The notes under the pieces: model-generated
Database searches by the model: none
What the model was told of the DNA's origin: nothing
What the model saw: the letters and a program-made list of their open reading frames with translations, nothing else
In this document: one piece after another, positions 39,701-51,469 of the stretch
Layout of the letters: every line of letters starts with the position of its first letter
Numbering within the stretch: position 1 is the first letter of the stretch
Assembly: GCA_000711775.1 (NCBI GenBank)
Contig: ARYC01000782.1
Location: 1-64,000 of the forward strand
Source: Oxytricha trifallax
Taxonomy: Eukaryota > Ciliophora > Spirotrichea > Sporadotrichida > Oxytrichidae
Reading direction: 5' to 3'
Length of the DNA: 64,000 nt
Program-made: the position numbers and the translations under genes

Positions 39701-42700
39701 AATTAGAAAACTATTTAATAGATAATAACTTCTCAAATAAGGAAAGTTTATGAAGAAAATATAGATTATTACAATAATTATGAATTAATCCTTAAAATAC
39801 TCTTCAGAGACAATAAATATTTTAAATGTATAACTATAAAAAAATAAAGAGTTATTTTTTTAAATAATATATTTTGAATAAATATTTAATATTTTAAAAG
39901 ATTATATTAATCATAAAATTTAGAAATAAATTTTAATAATTATGAAGGGAGAGATTCAGAAAATCAGATTGAGATAGTAAGTGCCTAAAAGAGAGAAGAA
40001 AAAAACTTAATAATTGTTGTCTTTAAATAACATCTGTTAATCAAAATCTAAACTTTAAAATAAAAGAACTTGAAACTAATATAAAATTAATTAGCAAAAG
40101 ATGTAACTTTAATTGAAAGTGAGATACTCTTTATAAATTAGAATCATTAGAACCGAGTAATTAACCTCAACTATTAAAAAATATACGATTATAAAAGTTA
40201 AAAATAATAAAATTATTGTTGGTTAGTATTCTAGTCCTTTATCGGAAATACATCAACAGCCATGCTAATGATTGATTTTTATAAATAAATTGAAATCTTA
40301 AAATTATTAATGATAGAATGTCTCTAATAAATTGTAATGAAAGGGACAATAAAAAAACCTAAAATAATCCCAATAAGAAATAATCTTTTACAAACGATTT
40401 GAATAATGAAAGTTATTATTTATTTTTTAATAAATTTTTATAATTTTATTCTTTTTGATTTTAATTTTGAAACTTTAAAAGTTTAATTGATTTTTTAAGT
40501 ATAATTTTATTTAATTAAATAAATTTATAGCTTATTTATGAAATATAAAGTTATATCAATAATCTTATTTGTTTAATAATTAACATACTAGCTCTTTACT
40601 AAACAAATAATAAAAAGTAAGGGGAAGTTTAATTATAACAGCACTTAAAAAAAACAAGTTGAATAGGTTATAATCAGACAATCAGATTTAAGAATGAATT
40701 GAAATCAGACATTTCAAATATTCTTTTATTTAATTCAATTTATGGAATGATATGAAGGTTAGCAAACCATATTTGTATAAAGCTATAAATACTGGGAACA
40801 ATAGTCATTATAAAGGGTCACTTAAATGCTTCTTTAATTTGCTAAAAAATGACTAATTTATTTTAATATAAATAGTAAGCAATAGTGGAAATATTCATTT
40901 TGAATAATTAATTTTTAATTTAATAAACTGTTATTACTATCTATTTTTAATTCTATCATATTATAGATCATGAAATTTTAAAATTATCTTGATTATAAAA
41001 TATAAATCTTAGTAAAAACAAAACTGTATTTATCTTTAAATAAATTGGAATTTTCCACTATTATTATTTTTAAATATTAACTATTATAAGTCAATTTTTA
41101 AGTAGTAAGAAAAATTAAAGTTAAAAGTATCCAAGCTTTTAATATAAATTGTTTAATTCAACAAAGATTAGCAAATTAATATATAATTCTTGTGGTAGAT
41201 ACTCTGATATGATTTATTTATACAACTCAGAGACAAAGCATGATTGTTAAGCTTAAAATTAATGATAGAATAAGTTAATAAATTTTATTTGTCATATCAG
41301 AATTAAAATATTCCATTTTAATTGCGATTGCTTTTTTAATTAAATATCTGTGACACTAACCAAATAAGTAAAAATAATAGTAACCATTCTTACTTTAATT
41401 TAAACTATCATTAAAGTGCTCTTTTAGCACTCATTTCTTCATTTTGAATGTTCACAACCCATTTCCTGTATATGAGCTAAATTAAAATAGTTCATCATTA
41501 TTAGATACAGAATAAACATATAGATTATATAAGATTTTAAAGGTAGTTCTTCATGCATTTGATTAGGTAATTCATTTCTTAAAATGTTAACAATTATGTT
41601 AAATAGTTAGTAAATTTGTAAGAATAATTTAGATTTATTTAATAAATATTGTAAAATTTTATTTTATTACAAATTATTAAAAACTTTTATTAAATTTATA
41701 TTTAATTCCCAATTTATAATATAATTAAGTTAGAAATATCAATTCTTATGTTTGATTGATAGATTTCAGTAAATTTTAAATATTAAGTGTAAATCTTTAA
41801 TTTTAATATTAAATATATTTTTTATCTTATGAGCATTTTATTGGCCTGATTTAGTATAAAAGAAACATGAAATACAATAATAATAAATAAATAATAAATA
41901 ATAAACTCACTTAGTAAGAACTAGAGGTGTATTATAAAAGACTTGATATAGGGTTATTTGATTTTTAAGATAGTTTTACAATTAACAACAATCTAAATAT
42001 TTTTAATATTCTTTATATATATATATATTTATCATAAAATTATTATAATTGAATACATATCATGATGATTTTAACATCTAAAATGGATTAACATATTAAA
42101 AAGTATTTGGGAACGATAATACTAACATAATTATATATTAATAAGGGGATTACTCCAAACACTTGAGCAATAATTTAATTCAGCATTGATTTTATATTGT
42201 AATTTTTATAGTATTTTATAATTATGAAATTCAATAAATAATCTTTGAAAAATTAATGTTTCTTATAAATACTAATGGTTTTTAAGTTATCTCAGTATAG
42301 AAATTAAAGAGATTAAATTAGTTAAATGATTAGGGTCAAACAAGTTATTATGAATTAAAATTGTATATACCTGTAAGGATATTGTTATAAATAAATGTTA
42401 TCAATCTCATGTATAATTTAGAGATAATTTTATTTAAATTGTTTCACATTTAAAGAGATACATATTAGGGTTCAAAATTTTTTTAAGTATAATTTTAAAT
42501 GATATTAAATAAAAAAAAGGCAACAATAACATTAAATAAGCGAGTATGAAGTTGAATTTAAATATAAACTCAGTTTTCATAATAATGGGCAATAACATTG
42601 CTAAAAATTAAGTATTGTAAATTTATATTCTTTAAAAAGATTCATTAATTATTTCATATACCGTTTATTTATATTCTGGGTTTATGTAAAATTAAATTAA

Positions 42701-45700
42701 TTTTAACTTATATTTACTATTAAATAATGGTAATAACATGTGCTTATTATAATCTTGGGAGAGATAATAATCTTCTGATAAAATTAAGGTTAAACAGATT
42801 GTTTTTCATTTACTAATGTTTCTAAGAAATTAATTAGTAATAACCTTAAGGTTTTATTGATATAAAACATAACCTTAATTATAATAAAATATTTTTAATT
42901 TATATATATAAAATTATTTACATATTAATTAATTATTAAGTTTATTGATAAATTAAAACAAATAATATATATATAATATAATTGAGTTAATAGATGGTTT
43001 AAATCTTAAAACTTCATATATGGAATAATATTATAAAATTTAATAAGTATACAAAATGTTTAATTAAAATTACATTTAAAATCCCTTAAATAATTGAATA
43101 AATATTATATAATTATTGAAAATTCCATTATTAAAACATGAAATTAACAAATATTATTTAAATTTTAAATATTATTTTATTTTCTAAATGTTTTATTCAA
43201 TATCACACTGCATAACAAAAAATTGATATTTAAATGGTTCTATTGCTATGAATCCATTGGGTAATTTCCCAGCCTTATATTAATTGTTATTGAAAAAAAT
43301 GTTCTTCTCTAAACTTTTAACTACTGTAAATTTCTAAATTATAATAAAAATAATATAAATTGATAATAACAAAAAAATAGGGATTATTAAGCTATTTATA
43401 TAAAGGAACTTTAAACAAAGTGACATTTTTAAATGGATTAATATTCCGATTATCATATAAAGTGAAGAGAGTTTTAAGTTATTGGGTCTGATTAAAAAGT
43501 TATTTATATGTTACTAATATCTAAATTAATTGGTATTATATTTAAGTCTCTCATTTCAAATAAAAACATTTAAATTAATGACAAATTAATTAAATTATTT
43601 TCTCATTTTCAATATAAATCTGATGAGTGATTTAATAAAAAAAAAATTCATTAAATTTATTACAGTGTACATTTTCTTATCTATCAAATATTTATTTATG
43701 AATATAATGAATTATAAATTTTGTTAATCTTTTAGAATTCTTTCATAAATTTTAATCGTAGACTTTTTAAATTAATTTTATCAATCAATTTATAAATTAA
43801 ATAATTCAAAACCATGCTTAACAAATATAATAAATATTGTATGATACATTAAACGATGGTCATGAATGGTTTTAAATTTGTAAAAATATGGGGTAAATCC
43901 ATTCCTAACAATCTAATGTTTAAATTTAATAAAAAGATAAATTCTATTGATAAGATTACAAAACTAAAATTTGAGATATATTTATGGATTTTCGGTAATT
44001 AATACTTTATAATAAGAACGGAAAAAACTCAAGAGATGAATTTATAAATATTGCTTAATTGAAATTGCAAATTTTTGAGTATGGGACATATGTTTTTAAA
44101 AAAACACTTGTTAGGATAGAGTTATTTATTTTATTGTGGAAATACCAATGTTGATTCATTGATTTTTATTATAATAAAGAGGAGATAATAAATAGATTAA
44201 TAGAATAATGGACTTTAACAATAAGAATCAAAGAATTGAAGGATTTAGATTTTTTATCTTAAGGGTTTTAATATTTCAATACATATTAATATTCCATATT
44301 TTGTATTTAAAATGTGAATTTTATTTGTTTAATGTTAAAGGGGGTAATTAATTAGTATTTATCATTGTCAATAATTTTGAAGAATAGCTTTATATAAGGG
44401 GATGAAGATCATTAAATTATCTTTACAAAGAAGTTTAAAGATTTTAAGAATGAAAAATAGTTTGAAGGTTATTAATTTTAATTACTAAAACTGCCTTAGT
44501 AGATAAATAATTAAAAGGTCTATACCATAATCCATTATTGAAAACTAAATCTAAAATGACATATTATTGGGGGATAAAAGTGGAATTTGATAAAATAATT
44601 TAAATACTGAAATTGATTTGAACCATAAAGTTATTGAAAAATAAAATAATTATAGGAAGATTTTGTTGACAACAAGAAATGCTTTTAAGTAATCATAATA
44701 TATCTTAAGAATTAAGGAAAATTTTGAAACTTAAAAACTAAAAATGAAAATTAATTACAATTAATAATTAGAGGGCATGAAAAAAAGAAGAGAAGCACAA
44801 ATTTATTAAAACAAATATTTTAGGTGATAACTTTAAAACATTTGAGAGTAACAATGGTTATTAAGATTTATTTGATATTTATTAGAAATGAATTATTCTC
44901 ATATATAATTAAAATTATTTAAATAATTATGTAAATTTAATATGTCTAATGGAGTAAATTAATTAATAATTTCAAAAGAAATAATTGCTTAAAAAGAAAA
45001 TTAAATTAAATTTTAATTTAAATATCAATATATTATAAAAACCTACCCAATAAAACAGCTAATTTTGTAATTTAGTCATAAAATGATTTTATTACTTTAG
45101 AATTAACAATTAAATAATATTAAATAAGAGAAAATCAAGCTCAATTTAGATGTAGAGAACTTATGTTATATGTATAAAGTAAGGAAGATTGGAATTCTTT
45201 GATTCATTTTAATAAAAAGAAGATTATAAATAAAAGAAAAGTCACATTTAATTCTTTTATCGGGTCTTCAAACATTCCCTGTAATAACTAATGATAGATA
45301 TTTATATAGAAGATATTTTTTAATTTAATTTATTTTATATTTAATTAATGACTCTTGAATTAAATTCCCTATCAATAAAAATTAATATAGAGGACATTAA
45401 AAATAATAAATCAAAGGAGAAAGTTCCAATACTAAATTAAATTAATAGGCGAAAAAAATTATGATGAATAAAAAATGATCAAATCGCTAATTAATATAAA
45501 AGAATTTAAAACACTTAATTATTATAGTAATCATTAGTGGTATTACAAAGCTAAATGGATTAAATTACATATTAACTTCTATTCTCATTTATTTAATAAA
45601 TCATTTATATTAACGATTGAAAAGTATAATTTGTTTATAATATAGAAATTGAAAACTAAAAATACAAAATTAAAATACTATTAATTATGGGGCAGATATT

Positions 45701-45993
45701 TCTCTTTAAAGAAATTAACTTATAAAAAATATTTACAATCAAAATTTTTAGCAGATATAAAACGATTATTTGAAATTATTTTCATAATCAGGATAAAAAC
45801 TAGTTATTTAAATTATTAAAAATAGATGAACTTTAGTTTGATAATAAATTTTTGTATTTTATCTTAGATAATGTCAATTTATAAGAGCTTTTTCTATTTT
45901 AGTGATAAGTATTTTTTAATTCTCCAATTTAATATTTGTTTAAAAAGTGGAGGAGATAAAACCATCTCCTAATTTGATAAATAGTGTACTCTA
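36719..45993. other. AT-rich DNA, no clear gene
   Basis: About 9.3 kb with only the 39 bp motif at 41828. Near 41340-41520 the minus strand is less AT-biased and reads MNYFNLAHIQEMGCEHSK before a TGA, too little to call a gene. The boundary to the gene block is the stop codon at 45994. Confidence 0.45.
41828..41866 (+). repeat. 39 bp dispersed motif, copy 7
   Basis: TATGAGCATTTTATTGGCC then TGATTTAGTATAAAAGAAAC; a few mismatches. Confidence 0.65.
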
Positions 45994-48900
45994 TCATATA
46001 AGTGAAGTTAAATTATTTTTAAATTGCTATAGCAAGTCGTCTGTGTTACTCCCACTACTATTATTACCTATATTTATTTTAAATTCTGATCGTCCTCCAC
46101 TTGATTTGTTGTTAACTATACTATTTAGAGCATTATCTATATTTTTATAATATTTTTAAACTAAATTAACATTAAATTTGTGATATATATATATATAAAT
46201 ATTATTAATTATTTTAAATCTATATTATTGTTACTGTTTTCTTATGCATAATCTTTGACTCTACGGATGCTTCTATTAGTGCCAAAGTTCTTCAATCCGT
46301 TATTATTATTTAATGATATATTTTGATCTTATAGATCATTCAGGGATTTCAAATTACTCATCAATTGTGATGAATTATTATATAAATTAATTAAAAATAT
46401 TAATTCAATATACTAGTTTGTCTTTAATATAAATATAATATTATAAAAATGTGTATGAATTATTTCTATCAGGTGATTTATTCAATGAGGAATTATTAAG
46501 AAAAGAATCATCGAATGATCTATCGTTTAATCCATTTGATTAATTATCAGCAAATTCTACTTTTTTCAGGGATTTTCTTGATTCACTCTACTCTCTACTC
46601 ATATTCCCTATCATTCCGTTTTTAATCATCAAAAATATTATAATTTAAATTCATAATAATAATTATAATTAAAAATATATTAATAAATATTAATATTAAT
46701 AGTGAATGCTACTGGCTTTAGATTAAGACTTCAAAGGAGTAGTTAATTATGAGAAACTATTATTATTTCTACTATCTGGAGCAGCTATTATATTTATTTT
46801 AGGGGTTTATTGATTGTTTTATTGACTATAATACTGATTTAAACCTGATCCAATCACACTTCTCTTTCCGCTTTGTATATTCTTTTTTATTATTATTATT
46901 AATATTAATTTGTTATAATTATTTATATTAACTATATAAAATATATATATTCCTACTAGTAGTAACCCCGTTATTCTTCAAGTTAACCTTAGGAAGTAAC
47001 AAATTTCCCCTATTATTGCCATATTCAATAGATGAATCAAATTATTTCCTAACTTTTGGCATTTATTTCTTCAAAGGACCTCCACTTCTTGATCTGTCTG
47101 TTCTCACATTTGATCTTGACCTGTCTATAATAGTAAAATATTATATAAATATAAATTAATATATATAAAAATTTAATATATTTTATTTTGAATTATAGTT
47201 TTCCTAATAAAAATGAGTATTACTCAGCGAGTTCTTTTTTCTTATGTAATGCCTAAGTTGTCTCATCTATGGTCTAATTCTATAAGCTAAATGGCTTCTG
47301 GTGATTTAATTTTAATAATAATATAGATTGGCATTTTATATTAAATGATTTGCAACTGAACTGGCATTAATAGTATTAGATCTATGATTGGAATGACTTG
47401 ACTTATAGTTGCGAGCGGCTGATTTAGCTTATCTCCTAGGAGATGCTTTCAATATCTATGGCATGTTCTATATGTAAATAGTAAAATTATAGTATTATTA
47501 TATATAAATTCTTGGCATGTTCTTGAGACCTTGTCTATTCTACTAACCCATATTAGTAAGCTCCTTCATCTTCATAGTAAACAACTTATTTTCTTTGTTT
47601 CTTGCTTGTAGTTGCTCCTCCAGTGCAATAATCTTATTCAGCAGTTGCACCTGATCAATGTCTTTGTAATCAAACTGCTGATCTGGGTTATCACTAGCCA
47701 CCCCTAGTTTCATGACTTATCTCCTGTATTTCATATCCAGTTCCTTCTTGGAGTCCTCCAAATTCAGCAGATGTTCCTTCTGTCTCTTCACTAGTTTCTC
47801 CTCATTGCTGATTTTCTCCTGCAACTCTATTTGTTTATCCTTGGCCCACCTCACTTCCTCCATTAAGCTGCGGATCTTCTCTGGGTACTCATCTGTGTTC
47901 TAGAGTCCAACCAGCTCATTCCCCTGATCATGCTGCATCTTCTTCAATTACTTGATTTCTTTATTCAGATCTTTGTTCTTGAGCTCTATGCCAATGATTT
48001 TCTGTTCTAAGTCCACTACTCTCTCTGATTCTGTCATTTGCTGCTTCTTCTAATTCTGAACCAGCTCTTTCTTACTCATCTATATCTTATCCAGAGTGTT
48101 ATTTATTTCTCTCTCTTTCACTTTCAACTGACCCTGCATCCTATCTCTCACTTTTTTAGTTTCATCTTCCCTCTGCTGTATTTGGTTTTGTAGTCGCTCT
48201 ATCTGTGCGTGATGCCCACAATCTTAGAGTTTTTAAAGGTTTTTATCGTCTTAAAGCTGTTTTTACTTCACTTTTAGCATTAAATCATCCAGCCGTTGAG
48301 ATAACATAGCCAGTTAATTTGTCAATTCTAAAACATTATAATATATATAATCTTTCATATAAATTTTGTATATTCTTCATTGGTGTCTTTTAGGAGTTAA
48401 ATATTAGCATCTCTATCATCAATTTATTGTCTAAATTCTGGATTAATCATAGTATTTATTTCCATTTGACTGTAATTTTATGATGGTTAAATACTGTGTA
48501 AATTGTTCTACTGCCCTTTATATTGTTAGTTTTATTATTGATTGTTATTACTGTTACTGTTTTCATATTGATTGTTAGCTTCAAAATATTAAAATAATTT
48601 GTAATTTGGGATTTTTATACTATAAATCTATCACAAAATTTTATTATAAATTTATTTATACATAAGCTAATGATTACAAAGAAATCCTTGAGATATTTTG
48701 AATTCGAGATTTAGGAGATTTTTAATGATGTTTATTGGCAACATGATTTTAAGTTTAAGACTTTCTAAGGTCAGTTGCATTTATGGCCCCACCCCCATAT
48801 AGATTGTTAGAGTGATGATTTTGCCCTCCAGCCAGAGACATGGCATCTTCATGCAGTGGATTGATAAATTCTGAGTTGAAATCAGTCTATATAGTAATAA

Positions 48901-49677
48901 GTTTTATCATAGAATATTCTTAAGAAATAGGGGAATTTATTTCATTTTATAAGAACCATTTCTGAAAATTACTTACTCTGAGATCAATTGCGTTATCAAG
49001 CCCAAAATCATTTGAGAAATTATTATTCTAAACTTATTAATTGTAAGCCTAGTCTGCTTCATTGAGATTCTAGAACAACCCCTTCAGCATACTTTGCACT
49101 TCTGAGTATGTGTTGAAATCTTTACTTTGTCGGTTTTGAGTTAGGTCTATGTCAGTACCAGGGGCTTGTATGTTAACTTATGAATCTATATTTTAAAAGA
49201 TTAGTTGAGTAAAAAAAAATGAAAATTATATTTTCCTTTTCATAATTACAACTACGATTTTTATAAGGCATAGTTTATAATTACAATTTGTTTAGACTTA
49301 CACAATCGGGGAGATCGTTTTTGAATTTCTCTACTAGCAATTTCTCTGTAAAGCATAGAATTTGAAGTATTATGATTTGCATTTTGATTAAAACTCCTAC
49401 AATTAATTTGATTTGATTAAAAGATATTGACATAAGATATATTATGTTGCCAATAAAGAATTATATTATCAATAAATTTTCATTAATTTCACTTATATCC
49501 AAATTAATTAACTATAATAACTTATCATATATGGGGTTTATTTCTTGAAAAAGTTCCAGTTCTCCTCACTTATTGATTCTATGATTACGGACTAGCATTA
49601 ACATTGTTATTATTGTTCTAATATTAACTAAAGAAATTTTCTCTAGATTATAGTAAAACATTTCTACTTGCTCTCAT
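45994..49677 (-). CDS. Coiled-coil Gln/Asn-rich protein, 884 aa, 8 IESs
   Basis: Start ATG 49677-49675 (MRASRNVLLQSREN), stop TGA 45996-45994. Removing eight pointer-flanked IESs (listed separately) and introns 49301-49186, 48976-48887, 48677-48620 and 47223-47125 (each GT...AG on the minus strand) gives 2655 nt, exactly 884 codons plus stop. Residues 1-295 are Asn/Gln/Ser-rich; about 295-565 form a long charged coiled coil rich in Lys/Glu/Gln (VKEREINNTLDKIQMSKKEL, LLNKIIALEEQLQARNKEN); 565-884 are Ser/Asn-rich with basic patches (RSRSNVRTDRSRSGG). No enzymatic motif or membrane segment is seen, suggesting a structural or scaffold protein. The start lies 358 bp from the divergent GTPase gene, so they could share a macronuclear chromosome. 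Two in-phase pointer choices exist near 47.3 kb. Confidence 0.85.
46144..46226. other. IES, pointer ATCTATATT
   Basis: 83 bp including one pointer copy; pointers at 46135-46143 and 46218-46226. Removal joins ...SNNNID to NALNSIV in frame. Confidence 0.9.
46380..46464. other. IES, pointer ATGAATTATT
   Basis: 85 bp; 10 bp pointers at 46370-46379 and 46455-46464. It removes an in-frame TGA. Confidence 0.92.
46600..46713. other. IES, pointer CTACT
   Basis: 114 bp; pointers at 46595-46599 and 46709-46713, in phase. A GT-AG intron beginning at the same place would also keep the frame, so intron is the alternative. Confidence 0.7.
46883..46952. other. IES, pointer TATATTC
   Basis: 70 bp; pointers at 46876-46882 and 46946-46952, in phase. 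Confidence 0.88.
47294..47347. other. IES, pointer TAAATG (alternative TGGCATT)
   Basis: 54 bp between TAAATG at 47288-47293 and 47342-47347. An overlapping 33 bp pair, TGGCATT at 47329-47335 and 47362-47368, is also in phase; both lengths are multiples of three, so sequence alone cannot decide. Confidence 0.55.
47470..47523. other. IES, pointer TGGCATGTTCT
   Basis: 54 bp; the longest conventional pointer in the window (11 bp) at 47459-47469 and 47513-47523. Confidence 0.93.
48330..48376. other. IES, pointer ATTCT
   Basis: 47 bp; pointers at 48325-48329 and 48372-48376. It removes an in-frame TGA and corrects the frame into the coiled coil. Confidence 0.88.
49394..49552. other. IES, pointer AAAA
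   Basis: 159 bp between AAAA at 49390-49393 and 49549-49552. The pointer is short, but it removes an in-frame TGA and restores the phase needed by the next intron. Confidence 0.65.
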
Positions 49678-50034
49678 TTTTCTATTTATTTATTGTATTT
49701 TAGTTGTTCTTATGAAACTATAGAATTTTCTATAAATGATTTTCTCCCTGTTTTTTTTATATTGAGAGATTTTTATTAATATAATTTATAAATTATTATA
49801 TATATTTATACTTTTTAGAATTATAAATTATAATAATAAAATAAAAGGGTTTAAGAATCAATTCTGCTCCTAATATTCACAATAAAAATAACTTCCAAGT
49901 TCATAACAATAAATCACTATAAAACCACTAAGAATAGCAATAAATTTCAATATTTAAGCAAACCACAAACAATCAAACTTACCAATCACAAGAAAAACAA
50001 AGAAACTATAGAAATAATAAGAAATTAGATAAAA

Positions 50035-51090
50035 ATGGGCTGCGATATGAGTTTTTTGAAGAAAGTAAAAACAGGAAGAAATGGCGAGGCAATTAATGAT
50101 GAAATGTACGACAAAAGAATACTCTTACTAGGCTTAGACAATAACAAAAAATATTATTAATTTATTTGTATTTTGAAAAAAATAATTTTATAAAGTATAG
50201 TTCCTATAATTATATGTTTAAATGCTGGTAAAACATCAATATTATTCTAGATGAGAGACAATCAATTTAAGACTACAGTGCCCACTATTGGGTTGAATAT
50301 AGAGACACTTACACATAAGCGATATAATTTGACGTTCTGGGACGTTGGTGGTTAGGCAACTAAACTATGGAAGCACTATTTCTTATCATAGTTTATCTAT
50401 AACATATTATATATTATACTTTAGATTGTTAATATAAAAATATGAGACTATTTCGATAAAATAGATGCAGTAGTATTCGTGATAGATAGTACAGATGAGG
50501 AAAAGCTCTTATTTGCAAAAGATGAATTTATGAGACTTTAGAAGGATGAAAGTTTGGTAACAATTCCATTCCTAATGCTCTACAACAAGAGTGATTTATA
50601 TTTTTTAATAAATTATCATTTATTCCAGAGTAAATTATTAAACCCACCAATTGACTATATTTCTTATATAAATTGATATGATTTGACTGAAGCAGCGAAA
50701 AGCAACGAAGAACTGTATACAAGATTTGATCTAGACAGAGCTCGCTAGGAAAGAGAAGTCGCCACAAGCAGGTGCTCAGCAATCCTAGGTGAGGGGATCT
50801 GGGAGGGAATGGACATGCTTATAGACATATTTGAGCGAAGAAAAAACGGACAGCATTTATTCCCAGATCACGTAGAATAACCCTCATCCAACAGCATCTC
50901 AATCTAGCAATAGTAATAAAATATTGTGATGACTCAGTAGAACAACTTCGAGAAGGTTGTAGGGTAGAAAGCAATTATTAATAGTGCAGGGGGAAGTGGT
51001 ACATAGATTGATAGCGAGAGAAATTCAACTAATGCAGCTAGAGATACCAAGGGAAGCACTGATAGAGATCACCATCAGCAAATATAATGA
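50035..51090 (+). CDS. ARF/ARL-family GTPase with C-terminal extension, 271 aa
   Basis: Start ATG 50035, stop TGA 51088-51090. Removal of three IESs leaves 816 nt (271 codons plus stop) with no introns. ARF family small GTPases are myristoylated regulators of membrane traffic and cilia. The protein begins MGC, giving Gly2 for myristoylation and Cys3 for possible palmitoylation. It has the P-loop GLDNAGKT (33-40, the first IES splitting Asn36), switch I Thr57 in PTIGLN, DVGGQ (76-80, Gln80 written TAG) and NKSD (133-136). After the GTPase fold, from about residue 195, a Gln/Ser/Asp-rich tail of ~75 residues ends DTKGSTDRDHHQQIQ; typical ARFs are ~180 residues, so this tail is unusual. The segment between NKSD and the last helix is also longer and Glu/Arg-rich. 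Subfamily not assigned. Confidence 0.93.
50143..50223. other. IES, pointer AAT
   Basis: 81 bp; pointers at 50140-50142 and 50221-50223. It interrupts the P-loop between GLDN and AGKT and has no GT...AG ends, so it cannot be a normal intron. Confidence 0.95.
50383..50454. other. IES, pointer ACTATTTC
   Basis: 72 bp; pointers at 50375-50382 and 50447-50454. Removal joins KLWKHYF to DKIDAVVFVIDS. Confidence 0.95.
50598..50684. other. IES, pointer TGATTT
   Basis: 87 bp; pointers at 50592-50597 and 50679-50684. It lies directly after the NKSD guanine-specificity motif. Confidence 0.93.
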
Positions 51091-51440
51091 TTATGATCAT
51101 ATAAAAATTGAGTGTAAACTCTCCTCCGATAATAAACTGTAAATATAAGAACTAAACTATCTTAAGTAAATATCCCTTATAATAAGATACAGGGAATAAA
51201 AGTGAGACTCCTCTGTAGTATATTGATTGATAAATATTTTATGAACCTTATATTAAGCTTATTTAATCCATGAATAAATTATTTCCAAGATTTTCAACAT
51301 AAAAAACCTAAATTACATGCAATATTTGTCAATATTACACATTTCATCTTCAAATGTATGCCTAAATTAATATACTCTAATTTTGTTGATTCTTTGTGTT
51401 TTGCCTTGTAATAAATACAACTATTAGGAATTGACTATTT
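51091..51440. other. 3' intergenic DNA
   Basis: Between the GTPase stop and the displaced kinase segments; no coding stretch recognised. It must hold the 3' UTR and perhaps a macronuclear chromosome end. Confidence 0.4.
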
Positions 51441-51469
51441 AATCTCTTTCTTAGTGATTCAATGTTATC
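51441..51469 (-). other. Scrambled 29 bp coding segment (kinase lid)
   Basis: Reads GATAACATT-GAATCACTAAGAAA-GAGATT on the minus strand, encoding D-N-I-E-S-L-R-K-R. The 5' pointer matches 51968-51960 and the 3' pointer matches 51855-51850. It restores both the family motif and the reading frame, so it is a real macronuclear-destined segment out of order rather than a chance repeat. Confidence 0.93.

Noticed and set aside
47224..47341. Alternative frame HQKPFSLQNQTIDETTQALH in the coiled-coil gene
   Set aside because: It looks protein-like but ends at a TGA soon after the next exon, whereas the chosen frame continues to the end and gives a total divisible by three.
45947..47903. Plus-strand ORFs opposite the coiled-coil gene
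   Set aside because: They are antisense shadows of the minus-strand exons; the minus frame is continuous through eight pointer joins.
50143..50223. Reading the first GTPase insert as an intron
   Set aside because: No GT donor or AG acceptor exists at positions that would join GLDN to AGKT; the AAT direct repeat explains the junction exactly.
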